A stretch of 64,000 nucleotides of DNA from Pedobacter frigoris (GTDB lineage: Bacteria; Bacteroidota; Bacteroidia; Sphingobacteriales; Sphingobacteriaceae), in the NCBI RefSeq assembly GCF_005116445.1, contig NZ_SWBQ01000003.1:613726-677725 (forward strand), written 5' to 3'. This document shows positions 1-9,709 of this stretch, piece after piece. The notes beneath the pieces are model-generated. The model made no database searches, was not told the DNA's origin, and was given only the letters and a program-made list of their open reading frames with translations. Every line of letters begins with the position of its first letter. The stretch's first letter is position 1. A program made the translations under genes and the position numbers.

Positions 1-1627
1 TCGCTCCGCTCAGTGCATACAATATCATCTTTGTACCACTGGTTGTACTACTTCCGGGATTATCCAATACATAATGATTAGATAGATTGCTTTGAATATA
101 ATATTTACCGCTTCCAACAGAAACAAGGTTCCATTGCTGATTTAAATTGTTCGTAACCTGGTACTGAATTAAATTTACACCAGAAGTCTGAATACTACCT
201 GCTACATCTATTGCTTTATTGCTATTTCTGTTGACCAGTACTGTAGCTCCGCCCTGACTGCTCAACTGCCATTGCTGTCCATAGTTAGTACTACTTGTGC
301 TTTGCACTACATAAGCGTTATTTGCTGTGCTGTTGTTTTCTATCGCAAGGTATAGCCCACTAGAGAAGTTTTTAATCTTATACCAGGTAGAAGAACCAGA
401 AGCTGTAAATGCAGCGGTAACTGCGGCCGAAACTTGATTAAAGATATCTGTAATCGTTACTCTAGCTGTATAGTTACCTGCAGCAAGAGTTGTAGAAATT
501 GCAGCAGTTCTTTTTTGTGGCAGCACCTCTTCAACTGTCTGCACTACAGTACCAGATCCATTCAATATTTCTACTTTAGAGGATAGTTGTGGCGTTTTTG
601 TGGCATTGGTAGTCCAGCTAACGTTTATCGTTCCCGAAGTATAGCTTGCAGAAACCGAACTAACAGTACCTACAGTAAGTGTTGGTGCCGACCCCTGATT
701 TGTTTGCACAGGTAAACTCAGCGTACGTCCGGTTCCAAAAGCTGCACTTGGCTGTACATTACCACCGTGCTCCATAAAGTATGCATCTTCTGTAGCATCA
801 TAACCTGAATTAAATGCCCGGTCATAAATACCATTTCGCCCTGCATCATTTGCATTGGCACTGAATGTCCTACTGGAGTGCTTTTGCCAGGTATTACTGG
901 TATTTAAATTCCAGCAGTCTTTAAAATATGCTTTTCGAATGAAACTTCCGTCATAATTCGGATTAGTACCCACCCAATTTTCCAGGAAGGAATCATTACC
1001 TGAACCGAGAAATGTAGTTCTTTCTACCATTGCCAATGTAGAAGTATGAAACCAGGTACCGGTAGATATATTTTGGATGAATGTACCTATGAATAATTCT
1101 CCATTTCTCTTCCATGCACGTAACGCGATGTTATACCATGTATTTAAGGACCATTGATAAGGATTGATCGTCTTCCATCCGTCACCTTCTCCTCCGAATC
1201 TGCTGGTTACAGTATTTGAAGCAGAATAAGCTACCCTCGAATAAACGCCTCCAGCGGTATTAGGATCCCATAACGACGAAATCAGAATATTCGGTGTACC
1301 GAAGGATTGATCTGGAGTCTGCTGTAAACCTGCATAGCCTCCACTGTAATTATGGACGGAAAAATATTCAGTATTGGCAGACTGCGTGATTTTAATCTTG
1401 TGAATTTTGGCTATAGCATCAGAAGGAAATGAAAAAAAGATATGCTGTGAAGGCGCCGCATTCTCTCCTGCAACTAAAGCCACACTGCCAGATTGTTGTG
1501 TTCCAACAGCTAGCTTTTCTTGCTTAACTGTGTCTGCCACTGGTATTTTCGCACATGAAAATAGAGTAATTAAAACCGTAAATGCTAACATTTTTGTAAT
1601 CAGTTGTTTAATGGTTGGTTTTTTCAT
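1..1627 (-). CDS. DUF3472-type lipoprotein with C-terminal ricin B lectin domain (3' end outside window)
   Basis: Translating the minus strand from the ATG at 1627 gives an open frame of 542 codons that runs off the left edge, so the stop is missing. The N-terminus is a lipoprotein signal (MKKPTIKQLI... ending in LFSC, Cys25). Residues about 50-290 match my memory of the DUF3472 family: a Trp-rich beta-sandwich with motifs such as GGEGDGWKT and NTWYNIALRAW. A fibronectin-like stretch follows at about 310-395 (INVSWTTNATKTPQL). From about residue 405 there is a ricin-type beta-trefoil with repeated QQW motifs (NYGQQWQL, LNQQWNL). I infer a surface-anchored, carbohydrate-binding protein; the catalytic role is unknown. 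It stands alone, with 237 bp of spacer before the next ORF. Confidence 0.8.
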   Translation of the reverse strand, partial: MKKPTIKQLITKMLAFTVLITLFSCAKIPVADTVKQEKLAVGTQQSGSVALVAGENAAPSQHIFFSFPSDAIAKIHKIKITQSANTEYFSVHNYSGGYAGLQQTPDQSFGTPNILISSLWDPNTAGGVYSRVAYSASNTVTSRFGGEGDGWKTINPYQWSLNTWYNIALRAWKRNGELFIGTFIQNISTGTWFHTSTLAMVERTTFLGSGNDSFLENWVGTNPNYDGSFIRKAYFKDCWNLNTSNTWQKHSSRTFSANANDAGRNGIYDRAFNSGYDATEDAYFMEHGGNVQPSAAFGTGRTLSLPVQTNQGSAPTLTVGTVSSVSASYTSGTINVSWTTNATKTPQLSSKVEILNGSGTVVQTVEEVLPQKRTAAISTTLAAGNYTARVTITDIFNQVSAAVTAAFTASGSSTWYKIKNFSSGLYLAIENNSTANNAYVVQSTSSTNYGQQWQLSSQGGATVLVNRNSNKAIDVAGSIQTSGVNLIQYQVTNNLNQQWNLVSVGSGKYYIQSNLSNHYVLDNPGSSTTSGTKMILYALSGA

Positions 1628-1864
1628 TTTTGTTTTAGGTTATATTAGGATAATTAAGAATTCGCAACAGTTATGAATCAACGCACTGCAAAAGCCTACC
1701 CATAAAATAACCCAGGGCTTTTGTCCCTATCTTTAAGTGTGTTATTTAAAGACGATAATCTAAATTAACTATTGATTTATCAATCACCTCTTAAAACACT
1801 ACACAAACGATTGCGCACAAACTGAAAACCGCAGGAAAGCTATTTTTTGAATGATTATTTTTTC

Positions 1865-2188
1865 TTATAAAGATATTAATCCGCTACATTTATCTGATTT
1901 ACAGAGTATTTCATCATCTTTAAGATCAAAAAAGCCCGTTTTTTCATTTTTTACAATGCAAACGTTTGAGTAATATAATGTCGACAGTGGTTTCCAGCAC
2001 TCCGGCACAAGTGACCAGTCAGTTTGAACAGTAGCTGTGCTGTATATTGGAGTTACTTTTATATTAGTTTTATATTGCTTCTTTTTTGCTAAAGCAAAAC
2101 AATAGCAAAAGAGAAGCAAAAGAATAGCAAAAGGATAGCAAAAGAAAACTACTGCACAATACCAGTTCATGCTGAGCAGATCTTGCAA
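1865..2188 (-). CDS. hypothetical small membrane-anchored protein (doubtful)
   Basis: A 107-codon frame beginning MQDLLSMNWYC. The first 35 residues are very hydrophobic and Cys/Phe/Leu-rich, followed by KKK, so a single N-terminal membrane anchor with the remainder in the cytoplasm is predicted. Most of that hydrophobic segment is written by a five-copy 11-bp tandem repeat (2093-2147), so it could be a by-product of the repeat, not a selected anchor. The C-terminal 70 residues look protein-like, with a CKSDKC motif near the end. It lies 39 bp from the end of the MFS gene and reads the same way. I do not recognise a family. Confidence 0.35.
   Translation of the reverse strand: MQDLLSMNWYCAVVFFCYPFAILLLLFCYCFALAKKKQYKTNIKVTPIYSTATVQTDWSLVPECWKPLSTLYYSNVCIVKNEKTGFFDLKDDEILCKSDKCSGLISL
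2093..2147. repeat. five-copy 11-bp tandem repeat with phased A-tracts
   Basis: Five head-to-tail 11-mers of the form AGCAAAAGAAT, with changes only in the last four bases. Each copy carries an AAAA tract, so A-tracts recur every 11 bp, close to one helical turn, which predicts intrinsic curvature. Because 11 is not a multiple of three, a change in copy number would shift the frame of the hypothetical ORF that overlaps it. Confidence 0.85.
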
Positions 2189-2226
2189 TTACAAGAGCGT
2201 TGAAAGCGCCAAAATCAAAATGCGAT

Positions 2227-3444
2227 TTAATTGGAAAGCCTCATTTTCTTCATGACAAAATAAAATCCTATGGCTGTAAGAATGAGTGCGGCGACAGTAC
2301 CCCACCAAAGCGTATCAAAGCCATAAGCCGCCGCTATTCTTGTTCCCACAAAAGGTGAAAATATATGGGCAGCAGAAAAAGAAAGCGAATTAATCCCCAT
2401 ATATGCGCCCCGCTTTTTAACAGAAGACCTTTGCAAAGTGATTGTTGCCATGAATGGCATAGCAAGAATTTCTGAAATACAAAACACAAACATAGCAATA
2501 TACAGCACCCAAATCCCGTGAGCAAGGTTAAGAATCATGAAGGAAATTGCACATAATATTGCTCCCCAAACAATTATTGCCAGTGATGTAAAACGCTTTT
2601 CAGCGATATGGACAAGGAGCATTTCTAATGAAAATACAACCAGGCCACTAAAGGCCAGGATGATACCTATCTCCGCTTCAGACAACAGGTAAACTGTTCG
2701 GTAGTACAATGGGAGCGTGCTTAGCAGTTGAAAAAAACAAATTGCAAAAACACAGCAAAGCAGGCTAAACAGCATAAACAGCCTATCTTTGTAAGGGGAC
2801 CTATCCACATGTTCGCCCTCTTCCTCTTTCGCTTCTTCCTTTATGGTTTTCTCATTCCCCTTGCGATTACGGAAATAAATATAAAACAATACCGCGGAGA
2901 AAAACGCAGCTATTGCATTTCCGTAAAACAAGAAAGTATAAGAAACCGCAGCTAAAAACCCTCCTAAAGCCGGACCAATAGAAAATCCCAGATTTAATGC
3001 CATTCTATTTAATGAAAAAGATCTGATCACATTGTCTGGCTTGGAGTAATAAGCTATGGAAACAGAATTTGCAGGTCTGAAAGTCTCAGAAATAATGCTC
3101 AGCATAAATACACCTATTGCCATAGTAACTACCTTATCCAGTTCAGGCAGCAGAAAAAACATCGGTACAGTGAGAATCAGACTTGTCAGTTGCACTTTAA
3201 AATGGCCTATTTTGTCGGTAAGCCATCCTCCAAGAAAAGATCCGGCAACAGCTCCAATGCCAAAACAACTTAATATAGTACCAGTGTCTTCTAATGTAAA
3301 CTGAAGATGATTGATCATATAAACCCCTAAAAAGGGGATTACCATAGCTCCGCTCCTGTTGATGAGCATCACCAATGCAAGCATCCATGCAGGTGTAGAT
3401 AACCCGCGATAGGCATCCAGATACAGACGTATAAACTCTCTCAT
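2227..3444 (-). CDS. MFS transporter, drug:H+ antiporter type
   Basis: A 405-aa polytopic protein with 12 predicted membrane segments and a charged central loop at about residues 195-215 (KEEAKEEEGEH). Major facilitator motif A is visible after the second helix (GGWLTDKIGHFK, about residues 77-88). Length and motif placement fit the DHA1 exporters related to MdtH/Bmr. The substrate cannot be read from the sequence. It has its own start just after the kinase gene's 3' end (75-bp gap, same strand), so co-transcription is possible but there is no overlap. Confidence 0.85.
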   Translation of the reverse strand: MREFIRLYLDAYRGLSTPAWMLALVMLINRSGAMVIPFLGVYMINHLQFTLEDTGTILSCFGIGAVAGSFLGGWLTDKIGHFKVQLTSLILTVPMFFLLPELDKVVTMAIGVFMLSIISETFRPANSVSIAYYSKPDNVIRSFSLNRMALNLGFSIGPALGGFLAAVSYTFLFYGNAIAAFFSAVLFYIYFRNRKGNEKTIKEEAKEEEGEHVDRSPYKDRLFMLFSLLCCVFAICFFQLLSTLPLYYRTVYLLSEAEIGIILAFSGLVVFSLEMLLVHIAEKRFTSLAIIVWGAILCAISFMILNLAHGIWVLYIAMFVFCISEILAMPFMATITLQRSSVKKRGAYMGINSLSFSAAHIFSPFVGTRIAAAYGFDTLWWGTVAALILTAIGFYFVMKKMRLSN

Positions 3445-3519
3445 TTAGCCCTCAAAGTTCGGAAAATTTAAATAGAATCTATCGCCAGGCGATATCTTTT
3501 ATCTAATCAAAATGTGTTC

Positions 3520-5145
3520 TTAGTTAAGAGAAATCCCTCTCGACTTAGCCACCTTCAGCAAAACTTCAAACATTTTTTCCGGTGCAAATGGTTTATTAAG
3601 AATATCATATACCTGTATTGCGGCAAATTTTTGCTTCACTGCAGCCATGATATCTGCGGTAAAAATGATTGGGTGTATATCCTGATATTTGTTGCGAATA
3701 ATCTCAGCGAGTTCATAACCATCCATACCTGGCATGTGCAAATCAGACATTGCAACGTGATAGTGATTTTTTTCTATGAGCTTTAGCGCCTCTCTACCGT
3801 CATGCGCACAATCAGCCTGAATACCAAAATATTCCATTTGCTTCCGTGCCACCATTAAATTTATTGAGTTATCCTCTACGAGCAGTACTTTTAGTCCGAC
3901 GAGCTGATCTTTAAAAACAAAGCAGGCTGGCGCTTCTGTGGATTCGTCAATACTTTGGTTAGCAGCTATCTCCAAATCCAGGTCAAAATGGAATTCAGAG
4001 CCCCTTTCTACTTTACTTTTTAAATACACCCTGCTGTTGTGGAGTCCGGCTAGCTTTTGTGTAATGGCCAAACCAAGACCAGTACCTGAATGTTCACGCC
4101 TTGTTGATTGCTGAACTTGTTTGAAACTTTCAAATACATGCTCTTGTAATTCATCCGGTATACCCATGCCCGTGTCTTTTACTGCAAAGTGTATTAGTGC
4201 ATGATTGGATTGCGTAGAAAGCAGCTTCAATATAAGAGTTACCTTTCCATGATCCGTAAATTTTATTGCATTGCTGATTAAATTATTCAGCATCTGGCTC
4301 AAACGGATGGGGTCAACAATGAGTTTACGGGGAATGCGGCTATCAATGACACACTTGAGTTGAATATCTTTAGATTTGGCGAAAGATTTAAATTGATTTT
4401 TAATATTTTTCACCAATTTTAACAAATCAACCTCTGTATGAATCAGATCCAGTTTCTCGCTCTCCATTTTCGTTAAATCCAGGATATCATTGATGAGTTG
4501 CATCAAATGATCTGCGGAAAAAATGAGGTTGCCAATGTATTCCTTTTGATCTGCCGTATGGTTCAATTTCAATAGGTTGGCGATTCCAATGATTCCATTC
4601 AACGGCGTCCGGATTTCATGGCTCATGACAGACAAGAATTCCGATTTGGTTTTTGACGCCTTCTCGGCAATATTTTTAGCCTCAGTCAGCGCGGCATTGC
4701 TAATTTCCAGTTGTTCTGTTGCCTTTACTAAGGCGAGATCGGCTAGTTTGCGCTCCGTGATGTTTTCTATACTCAATACCAGCAGGTAATCCTCCAGCTT
4801 TTCTGCAATTACCACTGGCTTTATTCTGGCTTTAAACCATTCGTTAATTTCAGGATTTAAATGCGGATATTCTACGTCCTGCACCATACCTGTTTTAATA
4901 GCCTCATTTACCGGGTTGCTGAAGGTAACGGAAAGGGGGCCTAGTACTTCCATTATTGTTTTACCGAGAAATGCCTCTTTCGGCATAAAAAGCATGCGCT
5001 CATCAGATGTCCATACATGTCTAAAGGTTTGATTACCATCGATTTCAAATACGATATCTTCTAGTGAAGTAATGAGGGATTGCAAATGGGCTGTTAATTC
5101 CTCGAGCTTTTCCTTACCGAGCTCACGAGCGCATGCTTCATTCAT
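3520..5145 (-). CDS. cytoplasmic hybrid histidine kinase (PAS-HisKA-HATPase-REC)
   Basis: A 541-aa protein without a signal peptide or membrane segment, so a soluble sensor. A PAS domain occupies about residues 18-132, followed by a short coiled coil. The HisKA phosphoacceptor is His176 (motif MSHEIRTPLNG). The ATPase domain shows the N box near Asn292, the G1 box DTGMG at 324-328 and the G2 box GTGLG at 354-358. A receiver domain starts at about 418 (VLLVEDNSIN), with the phosphoacceptor Asp468 in MSDLHMPGMDG and the conserved Lys in NKPF near 526. No separate output regulator or HPt gene lies beside it, so the phosphorelay partner is unknown. Confidence 0.92.
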   Translation of the reverse strand: MNEACARELGKEKLEELTAHLQSLITSLEDIVFEIDGNQTFRHVWTSDERMLFMPKEAFLGKTIMEVLGPLSVTFSNPVNEAIKTGMVQDVEYPHLNPEINEWFKARIKPVVIAEKLEDYLLVLSIENITERKLADLALVKATEQLEISNAALTEAKNIAEKASKTKSEFLSVMSHEIRTPLNGIIGIANLLKLNHTADQKEYIGNLIFSADHLMQLINDILDLTKMESEKLDLIHTEVDLLKLVKNIKNQFKSFAKSKDIQLKCVIDSRIPRKLIVDPIRLSQMLNNLISNAIKFTDHGKVTLILKLLSTQSNHALIHFAVKDTGMGIPDELQEHVFESFKQVQQSTRREHSGTGLGLAITQKLAGLHNSRVYLKSKVERGSEFHFDLDLEIAANQSIDESTEAPACFVFKDQLVGLKVLLVEDNSINLMVARKQMEYFGIQADCAHDGREALKLIEKNHYHVAMSDLHMPGMDGYELAEIIRNKYQDIHPIIFTADIMAAVKQKFAAIQVYDILNKPFAPEKMFEVLLKVAKSRGISLN

Positions 5146-5625
5146 ATGATAAACAATACATTATTATACTTCATTCAATCTTTGACGTGGATAGTTATTA
5201 TCAAATCAGTTGCCAAAAGTCAGATTACCACAATTCTACTTTTTTTAGCTAAAAAAACTTTGAAACAATGGTTTATACGCGGTTTGCTGCAAAATAGTAT
5301 TTGAAAGCACAAAACGTGATTATCCCGGCAAAACCCCAAACCGTAAAGGTTTTACCCCGATTTTTAGCTGCTATTTTTGCCCAATAACTTATCAATAGGC
5401 TCCAACTTTTTAAAATATAGATAAACTTACCATCACTAAAAGGAAAATCTCAGTAAATTCCAGTAAAAATAACCTGAATTAAACTGAACTTTTGATAATG
5501 AGCCATTTTTTCAGCATAAACCACTATTTACCAGTAATTTAGTCATAAAAAAACGATCTCTACAGACAAAATTTCCGATTTTGTACATAAAACTAAGATG
5601 GCATCTGCTTTGTTTAATGCTTGCC
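5146..5625. other. AT-rich divergent spacer between kinase and clpB
   Basis: 480 bp between two divergently transcribed genes. It is strongly AT-rich and must hold both promoters. I see no ORF, RNA gene or clear TTTG/TAnnTTTG promoter pair, and no CIRCE-like inverted repeat ahead of clpB. Confidence 0.5.
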
Positions 5626-8229
5626 ATGAACTTCAACAATTTTACTATAAAAGCCCAGGAAGCAATTCAACAGGCTTCCGAAATAGCCCAGGGCAATCAG
5701 CAGCAGGCTATTGAGACCGCACACCTGTTAAAAGGTTTGCTAACTGTTGATGAAAATGTAGTGTCTTATGTCCTCAAAAAATTAAATGTGAATCTGAATG
5801 TTTTAAACCAGCATTTGGATACACAGATATCAAAATTCCCTAAAGTAAGCGGCAGTAGTCCTTATTTGACTTCCGGAAGCAATTCCGCTCTGCAAAAAGC
5901 GCAATCATATCTCAAAGAATTTAAAGATGAATTTGTTTCCGTAGAACATCTGTTGCTCGGTCTCCTGTCCGTTAATGACAATACCTCAAAGCTGCTAAAA
6001 GATCAGGGTGTAAATGAAAAAGACCTTAAAAAAGCGATCGTTGCTTTAAGAGGTGACAACCATGTTACCGATCAAAATGCGGAAGCAACATACAATGCAC
6101 TAAATAAATACGCAAGAAACTTAAACGAATATGCAGAATCCGGCAAGCTGGATCCTGTAATTGGTCGTGATGATGAAATCAGGAGAGTGATTCAGATCTT
6201 GTCAAGGCGTACCAAAAATAACCCGATATTAATCGGTGAACCCGGTGTTGGTAAAACTGCTATTGCGGAAGGTATTGCTTTCCGAATCATCAAAGGCGAT
6301 ATTCCTACCAACCTTAAAACAAAAACTGTTTATTCTCTGGATATGGGTGCACTAATTGCAGGAGCTAAATACAAAGGAGAATTTGAAGAACGTCTGAAAG
6401 CAGTGGTCAAAGAAGTTACTCAAAGTGATGGGGATATTATTCTCTTTATTGATGAGATCCACACCCTAGTCGGCGCTGGTGGTGGGGAAGGTGCTATGGA
6501 TGCAGCAAACATACTGAAGCCAGCCCTGGCCAGAGGCGAGCTGAGAGCAATCGGAGCCACAACGCTGGATGAATATCAAAAATACCTTGAAAAAGATAAG
6601 GCTTTGGAACGCCGCTTTCAGAAAGTAATGGTAGATGAACCAGATACTCAGGATGCCATTTCTATCCTGCGGGGATTAAAAGAGCGTTACGAAACCCATC
6701 ATAAAGTGCGTATCAAAGATGAAGCAATTATTGCAGCAGTAGAAATGTCGCAGCGATACATTGCCGATCGTTTCTTACCGGATAAGGCCATAGATCTCAT
6801 GGATGAGGCAGCTTCAAAGCTGCGTCTTGAAATGGATAGCGTGCCGGAGAAAGTGGATGAGTTGAACCGTAAGATCATGCAGCTCGAAATTGAACGTGAA
6901 GCAATCAAACGGGAGAATGACACTCAAAAGGTAAAATCATTGGGCGAAGAAATTGCGAATATGTCGGCAGAGCGCGATGAGATCAAAGCCAAATGGCAGG
7001 GAGAAAAAGACCTGGTAGATAATATAAATAATGAACTGGAACAGGTAGAAAACTACAAACTGGAAGCCGATCAGGCAGAACGTGCGGGAGACTATGGAAA
7101 AGTTGCTGAGATTCGTTATGGCAAGATCAAGGAAGCGCAGGATAATGTGGAGAAGCTAAAACTTCAGCTGGAGGGTCTGCAAAGCGAAAGCCGTATGCTG
7201 AAAGAAGAAGTTACTGCAGATGATATTGCAGGTGTGGTGGGCAGGTGGACCGGCATTCCGGTGACTAAACTGGTTTCAAGTGAACGCGAGAAATTATTGA
7301 ACCTGGAAAATGAATTACACAAACGTGTTGCCGGACAAGATGAAGCCATCGAAGCTATCTCTGATGCCATTCGCCGTTCCAGAGCAGGTTTGCAGGACAA
7401 ACGTAAACCTATCGGATCTTTTATTTTCCTGGGGACTACCGGAGTTGGTAAAACAGAATTAGCCAAAGCACTAGCGGAGTTTCTTTTTAATGATGAGAAC
7501 GCAATGACTCGCATAGATATGAGTGAGTACCAGGAACGACATGCTGTTTCGCGTCTGATCGGGGCTCCTCCGGGATATGTGGGCTATGATGAAGGCGGAC
7601 AATTAACGGAGGCGGTACGTAGAAAGCCCTATTCTGTGATCTTATTGGACGAGATTGAGAAAGCACATCCGGATGTATTTAACATTCTATTACAAGTTTT
7701 GGACGATGGAAGGTTGACTGATAATAAAGGCCGTGTGGTGAACTTTAAAAACACGATCATCATTATGACTTCGAATATCGGATCGCACTTGATACAGGAT
7801 AACTTTAAAGCACTTAGTGATGAAAATCGCGATGAAGTGATTGCGAAGACAAAAAATGAATTGTTTGAACTGCTGAAACAGACGATCAGACCAGAATTTT
7901 TAAACAGGATTGATGAGCTGATCATGTTTACGCCATTGAACCGTAATGAGCTTAGAGATATTGTAACCTTGCAATTCAGACATGTGCAGGAAACACTTGC
8001 AGATATGGGAATAGAAATTGAAGCTTCTGAAGAAGCATTGGATTGGCTGGCAGAATTGGGTTATGACCCGCAATTTGGAGCAAGACCGTTAAAGCGTGTG
8101 ATACAAAAGCGAATTCTGAATGAGCTTTCAAAAGAGATTCTTTCTGGAAAAGTGAATAAGGACAGCAAGATTAAGCTGGACATGTTTGATCATAAGTTTG
8201 TGTTTTTGAATGCGAATGAAGAAGCATAA
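5626..8229 (+). CDS. clpB: ATP-dependent disaggregase ClpB
   Basis: Hsp100 chaperone that extracts polypeptides from aggregates together with DnaK. The ATG at 5626 gives 867 aa, the usual ClpB length, beginning [21 protein letters not shown]-initiated in-frame extension upstream adds 15 hydrophobic residues that ClpB does not have. Order: Clp-N repeats (1-145); first AAA+ with Walker A GEPGVGKT (Lys210) and Walker B ILFIDEIH; the long M-domain coiled coil (about 400-530), which distinguishes ClpB from ClpA/C; second AAA+ with Walker A GTTGVGKT (Lys609), Walker [11 protein letters not shown] and sensor-2 GARPLKR near the C-terminus. It is monocistronic, with a hairpin after the stop. A heat-shock promoter is expected but was not identified. 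Confidence 0.96.
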   Translation: MNFNNFTIKAQEAIQQASEIAQGNQQQAIETAHLLKGLLTVDENVVSYVLKKLNVNLNVLNQHLDTQISKFPKVSGSSPYLTSGSNSALQKAQSYLKEFKDEFVSVEHLLLGLLSVNDNTSKLLKDQGVNEKDLKKAIVALRGDNHVTDQNAEATYNALNKYARNLNEYAESGKLDPVIGRDDEIRRVIQILSRRTKNNPILIGEPGVGKTAIAEGIAFRIIKGDIPTNLKTKTVYSLDMGALIAGAKYKGEFEERLKAVVKEVTQSDGDIILFIDEIHTLVGAGGGEGAMDAANILKPALARGELRAIGATTLDEYQKYLEKDKALERRFQKVMVDEPDTQDAISILRGLKERYETHHKVRIKDEAIIAAVEMSQRYIADRFLPDKAIDLMDEAASKLRLEMDSVPEKVDELNRKIMQLEIEREAIKRENDTQKVKSLGEEIANMSAERDEIKAKWQGEKDLVDNINNELEQVENYKLEADQAERAGDYGKVAEIRYGKIKEAQDNVEKLKLQLEGLQSESRMLKEEVTADDIAGVVGRWTGIPVTKLVSSEREKLLNLENELHKRVAGQDEAIEAISDAIRRSRAGLQDKRKPIGSFIFLGTTGVGKTELAKALAEFLFNDENAMTRIDMSEYQERHAVSRLIGAPPGYVGYDEGGQLTEAVRRKPYSVILLDEIEKAHPDVFNILLQVLDDGRLTDNKGRVVNFKNTIIIMTSNIGSHLIQDNFKALSDENRDEVIAKTKNELFELLKQTIRPEFLNRIDELIMFTPLNRNELRDIVTLQFRHVQETLADMGIEIEASEEALDWLAELGYDPQFGARPLKRVIQKRILNELSKEILSGKVNKDSKIKLDMFDHKFVFLNANEEA

Positions 8230-8259
8230 TTAGCACCGTTCGTACACGATTAATAAGTA

Positions 8260-8290
8260 CCGTCATCTCTCGCTATGCTCGAGATGACGG
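8260..8290. repeat. palindromic hairpin element, possible bidirectional terminator
   Basis: Perfect 10-bp arms CCGTCATCTC (8260-8269) and GAGATGACGG (8281-8290) around an 11-nt loop, between the convergent clpB and MFS genes. No T-tract follows. The arm resembles the CGTCATCCTGA arm of a second hairpin at 59807-59856, so it may be a copy of a dispersed REP-like family. Confidence 0.7.
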
Positions 8291-8307
8291 ATTTAATGCC
8301 TAAAAGG

Positions 8308-9513
8308 TTATTTCTTTCTCGTTTCTATGTTCGGTAGAAACGCAGTTAACATCCCGATCAAAGGCAGGAATGAACAGATATGAAACACATATTCGATACT
8401 GGTGCTATCGGCCAGTTTGCCCAGTAGAGCTGAGCCAATGCCTCCCATCCCAAAAGCAAAACCAAAGAATAGTCCCGCCACTAAACCTACTTTTCCCGGT
8501 ATCAATTCCTGGGCATACACCAGGATCGCCGAAAATGCAGAAGCTAAAATCATCCCTATTGGTACAATCAATACACCCGTCCAGAATAGATTCGCATAGG
8601 GCAATAACAGCGCAAAAGGTGCAGTCCCTAAAATAGAGAACCAAATGACATATTTACGCCCAAACCTGTCTCCCACAGGTCCACCTACCAGAGTTCCTGC
8701 GGCAACTGATACCAGAAAGACAAACAGATAAATCTGTGAAGCCTGTACAGAAACATTGAACTTATGAATTACATAGAACGTAAAGTAACTCGTAAGGCTG
8801 GCCATGTAAAAATACTTGGAGAAAATCAGGATCAGCAGGATGATCACGGCAAATACAACTTTCTTTCTCGAGAAAGTATTGACAACGCTTTGTGTTTTAC
8901 CTTTTTGCTGCGCTTTAGTAACCATATAGCCTTTGTACCAATTGCCCACCCTGCTCAATATTAAAATTGCAATGAGGGCAATGACCGAAAACCAGATTAC
9001 GCTGCCTTGCCCATAAGGTACAATGATCCAGGCTGCCAATAGAGGTCCTAGTGAACTCCCAAAATTTCCACCAAGTTGAAAAATAGACTGTGCAAGGCCT
9101 CGCCGGCCGCCAGAAGCAGCGTGTGCCATCCTTGAAGCTTCAGGATGAAAAATGGATGATCCCGTACCGACGAGAGCAACCGAGATCAGCATCATGTAAA
9201 ATCCCGTGGATTGTGACAAAGTGACCAGTCCGAGTAATGTAAAACCCATACCTACAGCGAGTGAATAAGGTTGGGGATTTTTATCGGTATATAAACCCAC
9301 AAAAGGCTGAAAAAGAGAGGCAGCCATCTGAAAGGTAAGCGTGATTAGACCGATCTGTGTAAAGGTAAGGTGATAGGAGTCTTTGACCACCGGGTAAATT
9401 GCCGGGATTAGCGACTGGATAGTATCGTTTAAAAGATGAGAAAAACTGATTGCGAAAAGTATAGGAAATACAGTTTTTTCGACTGTGTTTCGCGTAGCAG
9501 AGGTAGAATCCAT
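8308..9513 (-). CDS. MFS transporter, fosmidomycin-resistance (Fsr) type
   Basis: I chose the ATG at 9513 (MDSTSATRNTVEKTVF), giving 401 aa; an upstream in-frame ATG would add 33 polar residues with no membrane character. Twelve membrane segments are predicted. The opening FSHLLNDTIQSLIPAIYPVVK is the typical start of the Fsr family. Motif A-like loops are visible twice (VGLYTDKNPQ near 65 and GGPVGDRFGRK in the second half). Members export fosmidomycin and related compounds in E. coli; the natural substrate here is unknown. It is convergent with clpB and divergent from the glycosyltransferase genes. Confidence 0.85.
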   Translation of the reverse strand: MDSTSATRNTVEKTVFPILFAISFSHLLNDTIQSLIPAIYPVVKDSYHLTFTQIGLITLTFQMAASLFQPFVGLYTDKNPQPYSLAVGMGFTLLGLVTLSQSTGFYMMLISVALVGTGSSIFHPEASRMAHAASGGRRGLAQSIFQLGGNFGSSLGPLLAAWIIVPYGQGSVIWFSVIALIAILILSRVGNWYKGYMVTKAQQKGKTQSVVNTFSRKKVVFAVIILLILIFSKYFYMASLTSYFTFYVIHKFNVSVQASQIYLFVFLVSVAAGTLVGGPVGDRFGRKYVIWFSILGTAPFALLLPYANLFWTGVLIVPIGMILASAFSAILVYAQELIPGKVGLVAGLFFGFAFGMGGIGSALLGKLADSTSIEYVFHICSFLPLIGMLTAFLPNIETRKK

Positions 9514-9709
9514 TGGACAATTGTTATTAAACCGCAAAGGTAGGTATTCAGTTAATCCATTCTGAAGATATTTCAAACAAACCTGTTTCAAATACCGGAT
9601 TTTGTTTAACAAAAGACAAAATTACCTGAATAAAACCAATTCCAGGAGAACATTATGGGCTTATGGTTGTTATTCTGTATAGTTTCAATTATTATAATTT
9701 ACAGATCAA

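Noticed and set aside
1689..1723. CAAAAGCC/GGCTTTTG hairpin upstream of the DUF3472 gene
   Set aside because: Only 8 bp with a 19-nt loop, lying in a 5' region where no terminator is expected; no riboswitch pattern seen.
5581..5625. TTG-initiated 15-residue extension of ClpB
   Set aside because: ClpB proteins begin with the MNxNxFT pattern found at 5626; the hydrophobic extension would act as a false export signal.
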